From the NCBI RefSeq assembly GCF_030012525.1, contig NZ_CP124855.1:2418001-2482000 (forward strand): DNA of 64,000 bases, read 5' to 3'. The notes under the pieces were generated by a model that was not told where the DNA came from, searched no databases, and saw only the letters and a program-made list of their open reading frames with translations. This DNA comes from Chryseobacterium gotjawalense (GTDB taxonomy: Bacteria > Bacteroidota > Bacteroidia > Flavobacteriales > Weeksellaceae). Below, in pieces: positions 8,228 through 18,347 of the stretch. The position numbers and the translations under genes are program-made. How positions within the stretch are numbered: the first letter of the stretch is position 1; every line of letters starts with the position of its first letter.

Positions 8228-8656
8228 TTATCTGGTACAGTTTGCAGTCCAGGTTTTCCCGTTAGCGGCGTATAAAATTTTCAGCTCATTATTGTCAATT
8301 CTAATGTAAGAAGTGGTAGTTCCTCCTACCATCACCAAAACATTATCGCCTTCTTTCTTGAATTCAACACCGTTCAGATCAGGAATTCCATCAGAAAACC
8401 GGAAATTGTATTTTGTGCCACTTGCAATTTTGGTTACGAAAACACTTCCGTTGTCTTTGGATATGGTTGAATTTCCATCGTTGTAAGAAATGCTGCCTTT
8501 GTAAGTTCCGGCGAAAAAGTCGTTGTCTGCAGGATCATCATCACTTCTGCAGGAAGTAAATGCAAATAAAGAGAATGCAAGAACGAATAATCCGAGAAAT
8601 CTAAATGCTCTTTCAACAGTTGCCTTTCTTTCGTTTTTTAAATTTTTCGATTTCAT
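8228..8656 (-). CDS. Hypothetical lipoprotein
   Basis: A 142-residue product with a basic N-terminus, a hydrophobic segment (FLGLFVLAFSLFAF) and a lipobox ending FTSC (Cys36). Right after the cysteine come the acidic residues RSDDDPADND, like flavobacterial lipoprotein export signals for surface display. The mature part is a small beta-rich domain (FAGTYKGSISYNDGN...) of lipocalin-like appearance. No family is recognised. The gene is transcribed alone. Confidence 0.7.
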   Translation of the reverse strand: MKSKNLKNERKATVERAFRFLGLFVLAFSLFAFTSCRSDDDPADNDFFAGTYKGSISYNDGNSTISKDNGSVFVTKIASGTKYNFRFSDGIPDLNGVEFKKEGDNVLVMVGGTTTSYIRIDNNELKILYAANGKTWTANCTR

Positions 8657-8831
8657 AATTTTTTATTTTAAAGATTAAGTTCAACACCAGCCAAACTTTA
8701 TGCCTACCCTTTTTAAGACCATCAATTTTAGCAAAAAATTAAGATTTTTTGGGAAATTTTAAAACTACTTTATGCGATAGATAGATCAAAAAGGGTGATT
8801 TTCTCTCTGGCATTAATAAACAAATAATCCC

Positions 8832-8839
8832 TAAATTTG
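8832..8839 (+). promoter_or_regulatory. -7 box of the mfd promoter
   Basis: TAAATTTG on the plus strand fits the Bacteroidota -7 consensus and lies about 91 nt before the mfd ATG. Unlike its neighbours, mfd should therefore have a real 5' leader. A short inverted motif (GATTTCGG / CCGAAATC) lies in that leader at about 8850-8873. Confidence 0.45.
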
Positions 8840-8930
8840 TACTTTCAAACGATTTCGGAATAATCCCGAAATCGCTTTTCCCGTTTTAGACCTTCTCATT
8901 TTAAAGACGGATTTTACCGTCAGAAAATTT

Positions 8931-11900
8931 ATGCAGTTAAAAAATATCACCGATACATTTCTCCCACAACTTCTTCATTTAGGATTTGGAAAAGAACTGT
9001 TCATGAAGCTCGATCAGAATAAACATCTTGCGGTAAAATCATTTGCCGGTTCTTCGCCTGCGGTTTTCGCAGCGGAATTATTTCTAATTAAAAAGAAATC
9101 TCTTCTTTTTTTAACGGATGACAAGGAAGATGCGTTGTATATCACTTCGGAATTAGAAGACTTGCTGGGTAAAGAAAATGTGCTTTATTTTCCGCCGACT
9201 CATTTGGAACCTTATCAGATTGAAAAAACTCAAAATGCGAATTTGGTTTTAAGAACCGAAGTTTTAAGTAGAATTCATAATGATAAAAAACCAAAAGTGA
9301 TGATCGCGCCGTTCGCGTCTTTGGCCGAGAAAGTGATGAAAAAGGCTGATTTCAAAGCGATTTCTCATACGATCAAAACGGGCGATCAGCTGGATTTTAA
9401 TTTTACGGAAGAATTACTGCATCAGTTTAATTTCAATCATACCGATTTTGTTTCCGAACCTGGCGAGTTTTCTGTGAGAGGCGGAATTGTCGATGTTTTT
9501 TCTTATTCCAACGAAGAGCCTTACCGGATTACTTTTTTCGGAAATGAAGTAGAAAGTATTAAAACTTTTGATATCGAAACGCAGCTTTCCAAAGAGAAAG
9601 TAAAAGAATTCCAGTTGGTTTCCAATATGAATTTTTCAGCCGAGGGAACGAAGGTTTCCTTGTTCGATTTGGCACCGAAAGATTTAGTTGTAATTACGAA
9701 GAACGCGTTTGTCGGTTTTAATTTAATTAAAAATTTCTACGTAAAAGCAGAGGAAAAGTTTGGAACATTAGGAACTGAAATCAGACATCTGACGCCGGAA
9801 CAGCTTTTTGTTTCTGAAGAAGATTTCGTCAAAGGCATCAATCAATTTGAATGGATCGATTTTACTTTACAGGAAGTGAAGGGAAGCGACGCGGCAATTG
9901 TACAGCTGAATCAAACGCCACAGCCGGGTTTTCATAAAAAGTTTGAATTATTACTTGAGGATTTACAGGAAAAGCAAAATGACGGTTTTGAAACCTGGAT
10001 TTCATTTTCCACGGAAAAGCAGAAAGAACGGCTTGAGTCTATTTTTGAGGATTTGTCAGCACATAAATCGGGTTCGGAAAATAATGAAACTTCCTTTGAC
10101 GGAAAAACCAAGACTTTATTCAAATCTTTTAAATCAGAACTTCACGAAGGTTTTGTGGATTTGGACCATAAAATTTCAGTTTACACCGATCACCAGATTT
10201 TTGACCGTTATCAGAGATTTAAAGCCAAAAATGCATTTGCAAAATCTGAACAGATTACGCTGAAAGATTTAATGCAGATGAAAGTTGGCGATTATGTCAC
10301 CCATATCGATCATGGAATCGGAAAATTCATGGGTTTGGTGAAGGTGAATAATAACGGAAAAGTTCAGGAATGTTTTAAACTGACTTACAAAAATGGTGAT
10401 TTGCTTTATGTGAGCATTCACTCCTTAAATAAGATTTCAAAATATAATGGTCCGGACGGACGGGAAATTGTGTTGTCGAAACTCGGTTCGCCAGCCTGGA
10501 AAGCTTTAAAACAAAAAACAAAAGCGAAAGTAAAACAGATCGCTTTCGACCTGATCCGTTTATATGCACAGCGGAAAACGGCCAAGGGTTTTGCCTTCAC
10601 GCCGGATTCTTATTTGCAGAATGAACTGGAAGCCAGCTTTATTTACGAAGATACGCCCGATCAGGAAAAAGCAACGGTCGATGTGAAAACGGACATGGAA
10701 AATGATACCGTAATGGACCGTTTGATTTGTGGTGATGTAGGTTTCGGGAAAACAGAAATTGCAATTAGAGCGGCATTTAAAGCTGCGACTGACGGAAAAC
10801 AAGTGGCGATTTTAGTTCCGACCACGATTTTGGCTTTCCAACATTACCGGAGTTTTACCGAAAGATTGAAGGATTTCCCCGTGACCATTTCTTATATGAA
10901 CCGTTTCCGCACGGCAAAACAAAAAGCGGAAACACTGGAAGGATTGAAATCGGGGAAGATCGATATTGTGATCGGAACCCATCAATTGGTTGGGAGCAGC
11001 GTTAAATTTAAAGATTTAGGCCTTTTAATTATTGATGAAGAACACAAGTTCGGAGTTGCCGTTAAAGACAAATTGAAAACAATAAAAAGTAATGTGGATA
11101 CTTTAACATTGACGGCGACGCCAATTCCACGGACTTTACAGTTTTCATTGATGGCGGCCAGAGATTTATCAGTCATTAAAACACCACCTCCAAACCGTCA
11201 GCCTGTTGAAACACAAATTGTTGGTTTTGATGAAGAAATAATCCGGGATGCCATTTCTTATGAACTTCAAAGAGATGGACAAGTTTATTTCATTAATAAC
11301 AGAATTGAAAACCTGAAAGATATTGCGGGCTTGATTCAGCGTTTGGTTCCCGATGCGAAAGTAATTACAGGCCACGGACAAATGGACGGTAAACAACTGG
11401 AACGGAATGTTCTGGATTTTATGGAAGGCAAATATGACGTTTTGGTTTCGACGACGATTATTGAAAGTGGTGTGGATGTGCCGAATGCGAATACGATTTT
11501 CATTAATGATGCCCAGCGTTTTGGGATGGCAGATATTCACCAGATGCGCGGTCGGGTCGGGCGAAGCAATCGCAAAGCTTTTTGTTTTCTGATTACGCCT
11601 CCGTTTGATATGGTGACCAATGACGCGCGGAAAAGACTGGAAGCGATCGAGCAGTTTTCGGATTTGGGAAGCGGTTTCCAGATCGCGATGAAGGATTTGG
11701 AAATTCGTGGTGCCGGGGATTTGTTAGGAGGTGAACAAAGTGGTTTTATTAATGAAATGGGTTTTGATACTTATCAGAAAATCATGCAGGAAGCTTTGGA
11801 GGAATTGCAGAATGATGAGGAATTCGAAGATTTATTTGATAATGAAGAAGACCGTAAAAAACTTTTCAAATCGACCAAAGAAGTGAATATCGATACGGAT

Positions 11901-12341
11901 TTAGAACTGATGTTGCCGGATTCTTATGTTCAGAGTATTGAAGAACGGTTATCACTGTATCAAAAATTAGCAGAAATAGAAAGTAAAGAAGAATTGCAGA
12001 AATTAGAAAGTGAATTAATCGACCGTTTCGGTGCTTTGCCTTCGGAAGCTGTAAATCTTCTGAAATCGGTAGAATTAAAATGGATTGCCGCGGAAATTGG
12101 TTTTGATAAAATCGTGGTGAAAAACGGGGTTTTCCTCGGGTATTTTCCGCCAAATCCTCAGGATAAATTTTATCAGAGTGAAAAGTTCAGGAACATTATT
12201 TCTTATTTGTCAAAGAATCCGAAAGAAGCTACTTTGAAGGAAAAAGTCAGCAAGGAAGGAAATCAACTCATGATGAGAAAAGAAAATGTACAGAATGTAG
12301 ATGAGGTAAATTCGGTCTTGGAAAGGATTTTGGGGAAATAA
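8931..12341 (+). CDS. mfd: Transcription-repair coupling factor Mfd
   Basis: A 1136-residue DNA translocase that displaces RNA polymerase stalled at lesions and recruits UvrA. The length and domain order are normal: UvrB-homology region (about 1-300), RNAP-interaction domain with MKVGDYVTHIDHGIGKFMG (about 450-470), a RecG-like motor with Walker A GDVGFGKTE and the DEEH box, the TRG region, and a C-terminal Mfd domain. It stands in the same direction as the next lipoprotein gene but is separated by about 55 nt containing a separate -7 box (TACTTTTG at 12371). Confidence 0.96.
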   Translation: MQLKNITDTFLPQLLHLGFGKELFMKLDQNKHLAVKSFAGSSPAVFAAELFLIKKKSLLFLTDDKEDALYITSELEDLLGKENVLYFPPTHLEPYQIEKTQNANLVLRTEVLSRIHNDKKPKVMIAPFASLAEKVMKKADFKAISHTIKTGDQLDFNFTEELLHQFNFNHTDFVSEPGEFSVRGGIVDVFSYSNEEPYRITFFGNEVESIKTFDIETQLSKEKVKEFQLVSNMNFSAEGTKVSLFDLAPKDLVVITKNAFVGFNLIKNFYVKAEEKFGTLGTEIRHLTPEQLFVSEEDFVKGINQFEWIDFTLQEVKGSDAAIVQLNQTPQPGFHKKFELLLEDLQEKQNDGFETWISFSTEKQKERLESIFEDLSAHKSGSENNETSFDGKTKTLFKSFKSELHEGFVDLDHKISVYTDHQIFDRYQRFKAKNAFAKSEQITLKDLMQMKVGDYVTHIDHGIGKFMGLVKVNNNGKVQECFKLTYKNGDLLYVSIHSLNKISKYNGPDGREIVLSKLGSPAWKALKQKTKAKVKQIAFDLIRLYAQRKTAKGFAFTPDSYLQNELEASFIYEDTPDQEKATVDVKTDMENDTVMDRLICGDVGFGKTEIAIRAAFKAATDGKQVAILVPTTILAFQHYRSFTERLKDFPVTISYMNRFRTAKQKAETLEGLKSGKIDIVIGTHQLVGSSVKFKDLGLLIIDEEHKFGVAVKDKLKTIKSNVDTLTLTATPIPRTLQFSLMAARDLSVIKTPPPNRQPVETQIVGFDEEIIRDAISYELQRDGQVYFINNRIENLKDIAGLIQRLVPDAKVITGHGQMDGKQLERNVLDFMEGKYDVLVSTTIIESGVDVPNANTIFINDAQRFGMADIHQMRGRVGRSNRKAFCFLITPPFDMVTNDARKRLEAIEQFSDLGSGFQIAMKDLEIRGAGDLLGGEQSGFINEMGFDTYQKIMQEALEELQNDEEFEDLFDNEEDRKKLFKSTKEVNIDTDLELMLPDSYVQSIEERLSLYQKLAEIESKEELQKLESELIDRFGALPSEAVNLLKSVELKWIAAEIGFDKIVVKNGVFLGYFPPNPQDKFYQSEKFRNIISYLSKNPKEATLKEKVSKEGNQLMMRKENVQNVDEVNSVLERILGK

Positions 12342-12396
12342 ACCAACTTCTAGAATTTCTAAAAAAAGAGTACTTTTGCTAAAATCAGTTTTAATA

Positions 12397-13275
12397 ATGA
12401 AAAAGCTTTTCGGTTTTTTAAGTTTTGTTTTCAGTTTAGCTATTTTGTTTTCCTGCGAACCAGGTCGTGATGAAAATGGCGATTTGCTCTTCGGGGTTAA
12501 TAATCCGGGTGAAACAGGTGGCAGTGGCGAAACAACCGGCGTTGTGAAGCAGTTGAAATCTGTTACTTCAAAAGAGGATACTGGCGAAACCATAACTTAT
12601 AATTACAGCTATTTATTGGGAAAACTGGTCAGTGTGAAAACGAGTGATAACTCTATTTCTTACAGTTTGTCTTATGATAATAACACTGTTAATAAAATAA
12701 CAATTGTACAGAATGAAGGATCTGCCATCACCACCACCGACTTTGCAGTTACCTATAATAACGGAAAATTTGTTGAAGCAAAGGGAACCGGTAAAGAAGA
12801 TACGGGGAATTCTTTTACCAATACCATCACTGCAAATTACACCAATAATAAGGTATCGAAAATTTTATCAAAAATGGCAGGGATTGATACCGCGGATCCT
12901 GCTGTTACTTACGATATGTTTACGCTACAGAATGATATCACTTATACAGGAAATAATATTTCTACATGGAAATTTTCCACAATATTTCCTGCAACTCCAC
13001 CGATTATCATCCCGCCGATTGTCATTTCGAGTGCGTTCAGCGACTACGATACTAAAATCAATCCCTTTAATACATTGCCTCAAGCTTACAATATCGTAAG
13101 TTCGCTCTATGGATTTAACAGTTTTGCGGTGACTGGTTTTTCAGCAAACAACTACAGAAAAGTCGCGGCTGAAGGCCAGTCGCTAACCTATGTTTACACT
13201 TATGATGCCGATGGTTATCCGACAAAAGCTGTTGCTTCCGGTAATCTGGGAACTTTAACTTTCGTTTACCAATAA
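12397..13275 (+). CDS. Hypothetical lipoprotein
   Basis: A product of about 292 residues from the ATG at 12397. An in-frame TTG at 12376 is less likely, because the ATG gives a proper signal (MKKLFGFLSFVFSLAILFSC) with lipobox Cys20. The rest is beta-rich with repeated Tyr-containing strands (YNYSYLLGKLVSVK, YSLSYDNNTVNKI, YVYTYDADGYPTKA) resembling YD/RHS-like or DUF4595-like repeats. It is probably a surface lipoprotein of unknown role. It ends 9 nt before pth, so read-through into pth is likely. Confidence 0.7.
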   Translation: MKKLFGFLSFVFSLAILFSCEPGRDENGDLLFGVNNPGETGGSGETTGVVKQLKSVTSKEDTGETITYNYSYLLGKLVSVKTSDNSISYSLSYDNNTVNKITIVQNEGSAITTTDFAVTYNNGKFVEAKGTGKEDTGNSFTNTITANYTNNKVSKILSKMAGIDTADPAVTYDMFTLQNDITYTGNNISTWKFSTIFPATPPIIIPPIVISSAFSDYDTKINPFNTLPQAYNIVSSLYGFNSFAVTGFSANNYRKVAAEGQSLTYVYTYDADGYPTKAVASGNLGTLTFVYQ

Positions 13276-13284
13276 AAAATTAAT

Positions 13285-13848
13285 ATGAAATACCTGATCG
13301 TAGGTCTCGGAAATAAAGGCGAAGAATATACTGAAACCCGGCATAATGTCGGGTTTAAAGTTGCAGAGAAAATTGCCGAAACCATTGATGCTCCTTTTAA
13401 ATCTTCCAACTTTGGATTGCTTGCGGAAGGCAAATATAAAGGGCGGAAAGTCTTTATCCTGAAACCGGATACCTATATGAATCTTTCCGGAAATGCCGTG
13501 AGATTCTGGATGCAGAAAGAAAATATCCCTTTGGAAAACCTGATGATTGTTACCGACGACCTGTCTTTGCCATTCGGAACATTAAGAATGAAAATGAAAG
13601 GTTCTGATGCCGGCCATAACGGACTGAAAAGTATTCAGGAACAACTTCAGACACAGAATTATCCGCGGTTAAGATTCGGGATTTCTGCAGAATTTAGCGA
13701 AGGAAAACAAGTTGATTACGTTTTAGGAAAATGGGAAGGCGAAGAAAAAGAAAAACTTCCGGAGAGAATCGAGAAGTTTTCTAAAGCGTGTTTGTCGTTT
13801 GTATTTGCCGGAATTCAGAATGCGATGACGGCTTTCAACGGGAAATAA
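13285..13848 (+). CDS. pth: Peptidyl-tRNA hydrolase
   Basis: Cytoplasmic esterase that releases tRNA from peptidyl-tRNAs dropped by ribosomes. The 187-residue length is normal. N10 in GLGNKG, catalytic H20 in TRHNVGF, the asparagine in TYMNLSG, the aspartate in VTDDLSLPFG and the GSDAGHNGLKS substrate loop are all present. It lies 9 nt after the lipoprotein gene on the same strand. Confidence 0.96.
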   Translation: MKYLIVGLGNKGEEYTETRHNVGFKVAEKIAETIDAPFKSSNFGLLAEGKYKGRKVFILKPDTYMNLSGNAVRFWMQKENIPLENLMIVTDDLSLPFGTLRMKMKGSDAGHNGLKSIQEQLQTQNYPRLRFGISAEFSEGKQVDYVLGKWEGEEKEKLPERIEKFSKACLSFVFAGIQNAMTAFNGK

Positions 13849-13861
13849 TTTACAAATGGTG

Positions 13862-13916
13862 CACAGATTCCACAGATTTCCACAGATTTTTTTAATGATG
13901 ATCCGTGAAATCCGTG
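13862..13916. repeat. Intergenic inverted repeat (CACAGATTT type)
   Basis: CACAGATTTCCACAGAT (13871-13887) and ATCCGTGAAATCCGTG (13901-13916) are imperfect reverse complements around a TTTTTTTAATGATG spacer. The element lies between convergent pth and the carbonic anhydrase gene. It belongs to the same general class as the cluster at 3741-4260, with different sequence, and may also work as a bidirectional terminator. Confidence 0.6.
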
Positions 13917-13951
13917 CGTATTATAAGAATGAGTTTGATGAAAAATAAACG

Positions 13952-14620
13952 CTATTTTTTCTTGCGGCTCATCACCCAATCTGAATTTGTAAGGTTGTAG
14001 ATTTTCTGAATGTCTTTCAAAATCTTCTCAAAATCGATATCCAGGTCGATGATTTTTCCTGTTGCCATATCAAAAACCCAACCGTGAACGATAGGATATT
14101 CGTCTAAAATATATTCCTCCTGAACGGATGCCATTTTGATAACGTTAATGCACTGTTCCTGAACATTCAGTTCTACCAAGCGGTCGTAGCGTTTTTGCTC
14201 CTCTTCAATGGCATCCAGTTCAGCCTGATGTAATCGGTAAACATCGCGAATTGTTCTCAACCATGGGTTCAAAAGACCCAGATCTTGCGGGGTCATTGCT
14301 GCTTTAATTCCACCACAACCGTAATGGCCGCAAACGATAATATGTTTCACTTGCAAATGTTCAACGGCATACTGGATTACCGCGGTAGAGCTCATGTCTA
14401 AAGTATTTACGACATTGGCGATATTCCGGTGAACAAAAAGTTCGCCAGGTTTCATTCCCATCATTTCTTCTGCAGAAACACGACTGTCGGAACATCCGAT
14501 ATATAAATACTCTGGATTTTGCGTTGCGGAAAGCGTCTTAAAAAAATCTGGATTTTCCACCAGTTGAGCTTCCATCCATTTTTTATTATTTTCGAATAGT
14601 TTTTCGTAGGATTTTTTCAT
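13952..14620 (-). CDS. Beta-class carbonic anhydrase
   Basis: Zinc enzyme converting CO2 and bicarbonate. The 222-residue length fits. The zinc ligands and dyad are visible: Cys and Asp-Arg in IGCSDSRVS, and His and Cys in HIIVCGHYGCGGIKAA. The FVHRNIANVV segment is also conserved. No signal peptide is present, so it is probably cytoplasmic. The gene stands alone, and the 269-bp gap between it and the divergent M1 gene shows nothing beyond AT-rich promoter DNA. Confidence 0.94.
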   Translation of the reverse strand: MKKSYEKLFENNKKWMEAQLVENPDFFKTLSATQNPEYLYIGCSDSRVSAEEMMGMKPGELFVHRNIANVVNTLDMSSTAVIQYAVEHLQVKHIIVCGHYGCGGIKAAMTPQDLGLLNPWLRTIRDVYRLHQAELDAIEEEQKRYDRLVELNVQEQCINVIKMASVQEEYILDEYPIVHGWVFDMATGKIIDLDIDFEKILKDIQKIYNLTNSDWVMSRKKK

Positions 14621-14889
14621 GCTATAATATTTCGGAGTAAAAGGATTTTTCGCTTTTTGGAAATCGGTTAATTACCGTTGTAAAAATATGTACTAAAAAT
14701 TAAATATAAAAGAATTATTATTAATTGTTCCCAGAATAACCCGATTTTTCATGCTAACGAACAAATAGTTTATCAAAAAACATTTATTTTATCGGTAGCC
14801 GCTTTTTTGAAAAGCTTCAGGAAGTTTAATTTAAAAACGATAACTGTAACAATGTTGAGTTTATTTTATACTTATTACAAAATAAACTC

Positions 14890-16896
14890 ATGAAATTTAA
14901 ATTTTTAAGGGCGCTGGTCATATGTGCAATCGCAGTTTCTGTGAATTCATTTGCTCAGGAGGTGCCAAAATACAGTTATACCGAAGCATTTAAACCGTAT
15001 TTCTATTTAAATAATGGTACAGAAACCCGCTCGGCAAGTGGGCAACCCGGTCATCATTATTGGCAGAACAGCGCTGATTATGTGCTGAATGCTTCTTTAA
15101 ATGAAGCGAAAAATGAAATTTCCGGCTCTGCTGAAATTACTTACACGAACAATAGTTTTGATAATTTGAATTTTCTTTGGCTGCAGCTGGATCAGAATTT
15201 ATTTAAAAAGGATTCCCGTGGAAATGCTGTCATTCCCATAACTGGAAGCAGAAACGGCGCGCACGGTGAAGATCTCGACGGCGGTTACACTATAAAATCG
15301 GTTGAGATTCTTTCAGCAAACGGAAAGAAATTAAAAATAAATCCCTCTTACACGATTTCAGATACAAGAATGCAGATTGATCTTCCACAGGATCTGAAAG
15401 CAAAAGGAGGGGTGGTGAAGTTGATCATTCATTATTCTTTTGTTTCCCCGCGTTATGGTTCAGACAGAATGGGAGTTGAGCCTACGAAAAACGGTAAAAT
15501 ATTCACGGTTGCACAATGGTTTCCAAGAATGTGTGTGTATGATGACCAGATGGGTTGGAATACTTTGCCTTATTTGGGAGCCGGTGAATTTTATCTGGAA
15601 TATGGGAACATCACCGCAAATTTAACAGTTCCTGCCAATCATTATGTCGTGGCTTCCGGAGAATTGCTCAACCCTAAAGATGTTTATACCAACGAGCAAA
15701 ATAAAAAATGGGCGAATGCTGGAAACAGCGACAAAACCGTAATCATCCGTTCTGCGGCAGAAGTAAATTCCGCACCAAAAACGACAGCTTCCACCAAAAC
15801 CTGGAAATTTAAAATTGAAAATACCCGTGATTTTGCCTGGGCTTCGTCGCCTGCGTTTATTTTAGATGCTGCAAAAATTAATTTACCAAGTGGTAAAAAA
15901 TCTATGGCAATTTCTGCCTATCCTGTGGAAAGTGACGGAAATACAGCTTGGGGAAGATCGACCGAATACACTAAAACTTCCATTGAAAATTATTCGAAGC
16001 GATGGTATGAATACACCTATCCGAATGCGGTAAATGTTGCAGGAAATGAAGGCGGAATGGAGTATCCGGGAATCGTATTCTGTCACATGAATTCCAAAGG
16101 TGCCGATTTATGGGGAGTTACCGATCATGAATTCGGTCATAACTGGTTTCCGATGATTGTCGGTTCCAACGAAAGGCTCTACGCCTGGATGGACGAAGGT
16201 TTAAATACGTTCATCAATTCGGTTTCCGAAAAAGATTTTAATAATGGAGAATACTACAAGCCGAAACCACTTCAGTCGATGTCATCTGCTTTCTACAGTG
16301 AAAGCATGGAGTCTATAATGACGGCACCGGACAATTTGAAAGAAAGAAACCTTGGGTATTTAGGTTACTACAAGCCAAGTGCAGGATTGTAAATGTTGCG
16401 TGAAAATATTTTGGGTGAAGAACGTTTTGATAAAGCCCTTCGCGAATATATCAGGAGATGGGCTTTTAAACATCCGACTCCGGATGATTTCTTCAGAACA
16501 ATAGAAAACGTTTCCGGTGAAGAGTTGAACTGGTTCTGGAGAGGCTGGTTTTTAAACAAATGGAAAATTGACCAGGCTGTAAAAAGTGCAAAATACATTA
16601 ATGGTGATTTTACTAAAGGGGTAATTGTTAAAATTGAAAACATTGGACAATTACCAATGCCGGTAAATATAGATATCAAGTTTAAAGATGGAACTTTTCA
16701 AAATGTAAAACTTCCCGTAGAAATTTGGAAGCGAAACTCAGAATGGTCTTTCGAAGTTCCGACGAAAAAGGAAATAGTTTCTGTTCAGTTGGATCCAAAA
16801 GGAAGTTTGCCTGATGCCAATCCTGCCGATAATATCTTAAAAATGGATAATAAACCAGCTGAAAAAATTTCTTTAAACCGTCCTGCGAATTTTTTT
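14890..16896 (+). pseudogene. M1-family metallopeptidase, broken by a stop codon and an IS
   Basis: Exported zinc aminopeptidase-like protein. The first part has a signal peptide (MKFKFLRALVICAIAVSVNSFAQ, window residues 1-23) and the gluzincin site H413-E414-x-x-H417 with E436 18 residues further. At 16390-16392 an in-frame TAA interrupts codon 501. The same frame continues from ATG 16393 (MLRENILGEERFD...) with the conserved C-terminal helical part. The ISAon1-type element then enters at 16897, and the original tail resumes at 18306 and ends at TGA 18357. A 500-residue truncated product keeps the active site, so residual activity cannot be excluded. The stop could be a base-call error, but the IS is real. 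Confidence 0.85.
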
Positions 16897-16919
16897 GGAT
16901 CAGTATCAAAACTTGGGGA

Positions 16920-17864
16920 CTACGCAAAAATTTTGGATAATCTGAAAAGGAAAAATGATTTGTCTCTTACCCCTCGAAGTTGTAATCTGAAGTTTTTTAT
17001 TTTCGCATTAAAAGATTCGGCCGACGCATTGGTGCTTCTTTGGTCAAAATAATTGAGAATGTCATTGTAATGATTCATAATGGTCTTCATGAGTACTGAA
17101 AATGATTTAAACCCACATTCTTCTACTTCTTTGAACCAATGTGCTAATTTTAGGATTGCTACAGACTTTTGAATATTTTGATTGTAAATTTTCCTCAGCC
17201 CGTCTGATAAATTATACGCTTTTTCTAAATCAGGATAGTGATAGAACAGTATTTGTGCTCTTTCATTTTGTGTTGATGTCCACTTTTCCCTGGTCTTGTA
17301 GAGTAAATATCGGCTTCTTGCCAAGAGTTGCTTTCTGGTATCACCATTTTCAAAAATTTCAATTTCAGGAGTTTTCTTCTTTTCTTTTGCTTCTGTCAAA
17401 CAGTTGTTTTCCAATTCAATGGCTTGCCACCGATGTTGTATCCTGAGGTCTTGCAATGCTTCTGTGGCGAGCTTCTGAACATGAAAACGGTCGATGACCT
17501 GAATGGCATTGGGAAAACATCTTTTGGCAATGAGTTTCATTGAACCTGCCATGTCGAGCGTGATCTCTTTAACTTTCTGTCGGAATTTTCTGCTGATTTT
17601 CAGAATCTGTTCAATGACTTTATCGCTTTGAGTACCTTTAATAATGGCTACGATGCTTCCTTTTTTGCCTTTCGCTTTCTTGGAAGTAAGAACGGTGTAT
17701 AATTCCCCGTCTGAAAGAGCGACTTCATCTAAAGAAAGCTGGTCAGAGAGGTTTTCAGTATATAAGATCCAGTCTTCAGCGTGTTGTTTTTGATCCCAGT
17801 CTTTAAAATCGCTGATGCTTTTTTTATATTGTCTTTGAAATTTCTTTCCATTTACGCCATACAT
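16920..17864 (-). CDS. ISAon1-type transposase, main catalytic ORF
   Basis: A 314-residue DDE transposase of the ISL3 (IS204/IS1001/IS1096/IS1165) group. Landmarks are EVALSDGELYTVL (first catalytic Asp region), EITLDMAGSMKLIAKRCFPNAIQ with a second Asp, DRFHVQKLATEAL, and a C-terminal NASAESFNAKIKNFRL with the final Glu. The frame remains open upstream of the ATG (SADTKALPCKTIAE), showing that the N-terminal ORF was meant to join it. It ends inside the left inverted-repeat region. Confidence 0.88.
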   Translation of the reverse strand: MYGVNGKKFQRQYKKSISDFKDWDQKQHAEDWILYTENLSDQLSLDEVALSDGELYTVLTSKKAKGKKGSIVAIIKGTQSDKVIEQILKISRKFRQKVKEITLDMAGSMKLIAKRCFPNAIQVIDRFHVQKLATEALQDLRIQHRWQAIELENNCLTEAKEKKKTPEIEIFENGDTRKQLLARSRYLLYKTREKWTSTQNERAQILFYHYPDLEKAYNLSDGLRKIYNQNIQKSVAILKLAHWFKEVEECGFKSFSVLMKTIMNHYNDILNYFDQRSTNASAESFNAKIKNFRLQLRGVRDKSFFLFRLSKIFA

Positions 17865-17892
17865 TTCTGCTATGGTCTTACAGGGAAGCGCT

Positions 17893-18246
17893 TTAGTATC
17901 GGCTGATTTTTTTTAAGAACTCCGCAAAATCATGTGTCATGCGAGTTCCTTTGGCGATGAGATTCCAGTCTCTTTGAATAATGTTTGCGGATTTTACATC
18001 CGTCCATCTTCGGCGTTTGATATGCAGTTTCACGGACTTTCCGCGCAGTGGAAAATCATCTACCATTATTTCCGGCAGAAAACCCTTTGACTGCAAAGTA
18101 AGAGAAGAAAACTCCTTTGGAATCGTATTTTTTTCTTCAAAATAAAGATGTAGCACTTTACTTACTTCTTCGAATTTCACAATCTCAAAATGGTCAATTA
18201 AAAATTCAGGTAATAAAAATTTGAGGACTTCTGTTTCATTTAGCAT
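17893..18246 (-). CDS. ISAon1-type transposase, N-terminal ORF
   Basis: A 117-residue product matching what is usually annotated as the ISAon1 transposase N-terminal region. It includes the segment GKSVKLHIKRRRWTD, likely to be DNA-binding. It ends ...FLKKISRY after a run of eight A (plus-strand T8 at 17907-17914). Removing one A from the run (or adding two) would join it to the 314-residue ORF as a single protein of about 440 residues. Because related ISs also show two ORFs, slippage rather than damage is likely. Confidence 0.8.
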   Translation of the reverse strand: MLNETEVLKFLLPEFLIDHFEIVKFEEVSKVLHLYFEEKNTIPKEFSSLTLQSKGFLPEIMVDDFPLRGKSVKLHIKRRRWTDVKSANIIQRDWNLIAKGTRMTHDFAEFLKKISRY

Positions 18247-18347
18247 CTAACAAAATTATTAAATTTATCTTTTCTCCCCAAGTTTTGGGATTGATCCATT
18301 TTTTTGTGGGACGGTTTTTTTATTTTTCAGGTCATTACCCCAAAAAA

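Larger units (their letters stand above)
16897..18297 (-). mobile_element. ISL3-family (ISAon1-type) insertion sequence
   Basis: A 1401-bp element with ends GGATCAGTATCAAAACTTGG (16897 inward) and GGATCAATCCCAAAACTTGG (18297 inward), matching at 17 of the first 20 bases. It is flanked by a perfect 8-bp target duplication, ATTTTTTT, at 16889-16896 and 18298-18305, as expected for ISL3 elements. It carries two ORFs on the minus strand that look like one split transposase. Intact ends and duplication suggest recent insertion. Confidence 0.93.

Noticed and set aside
16393-17052. Separate gene of 219 residues after the stop in the M1 gene
   Set aside because: It continues the M1 frame and its last part reads into the IS, so it is the broken C-terminal portion rather than an independent gene.
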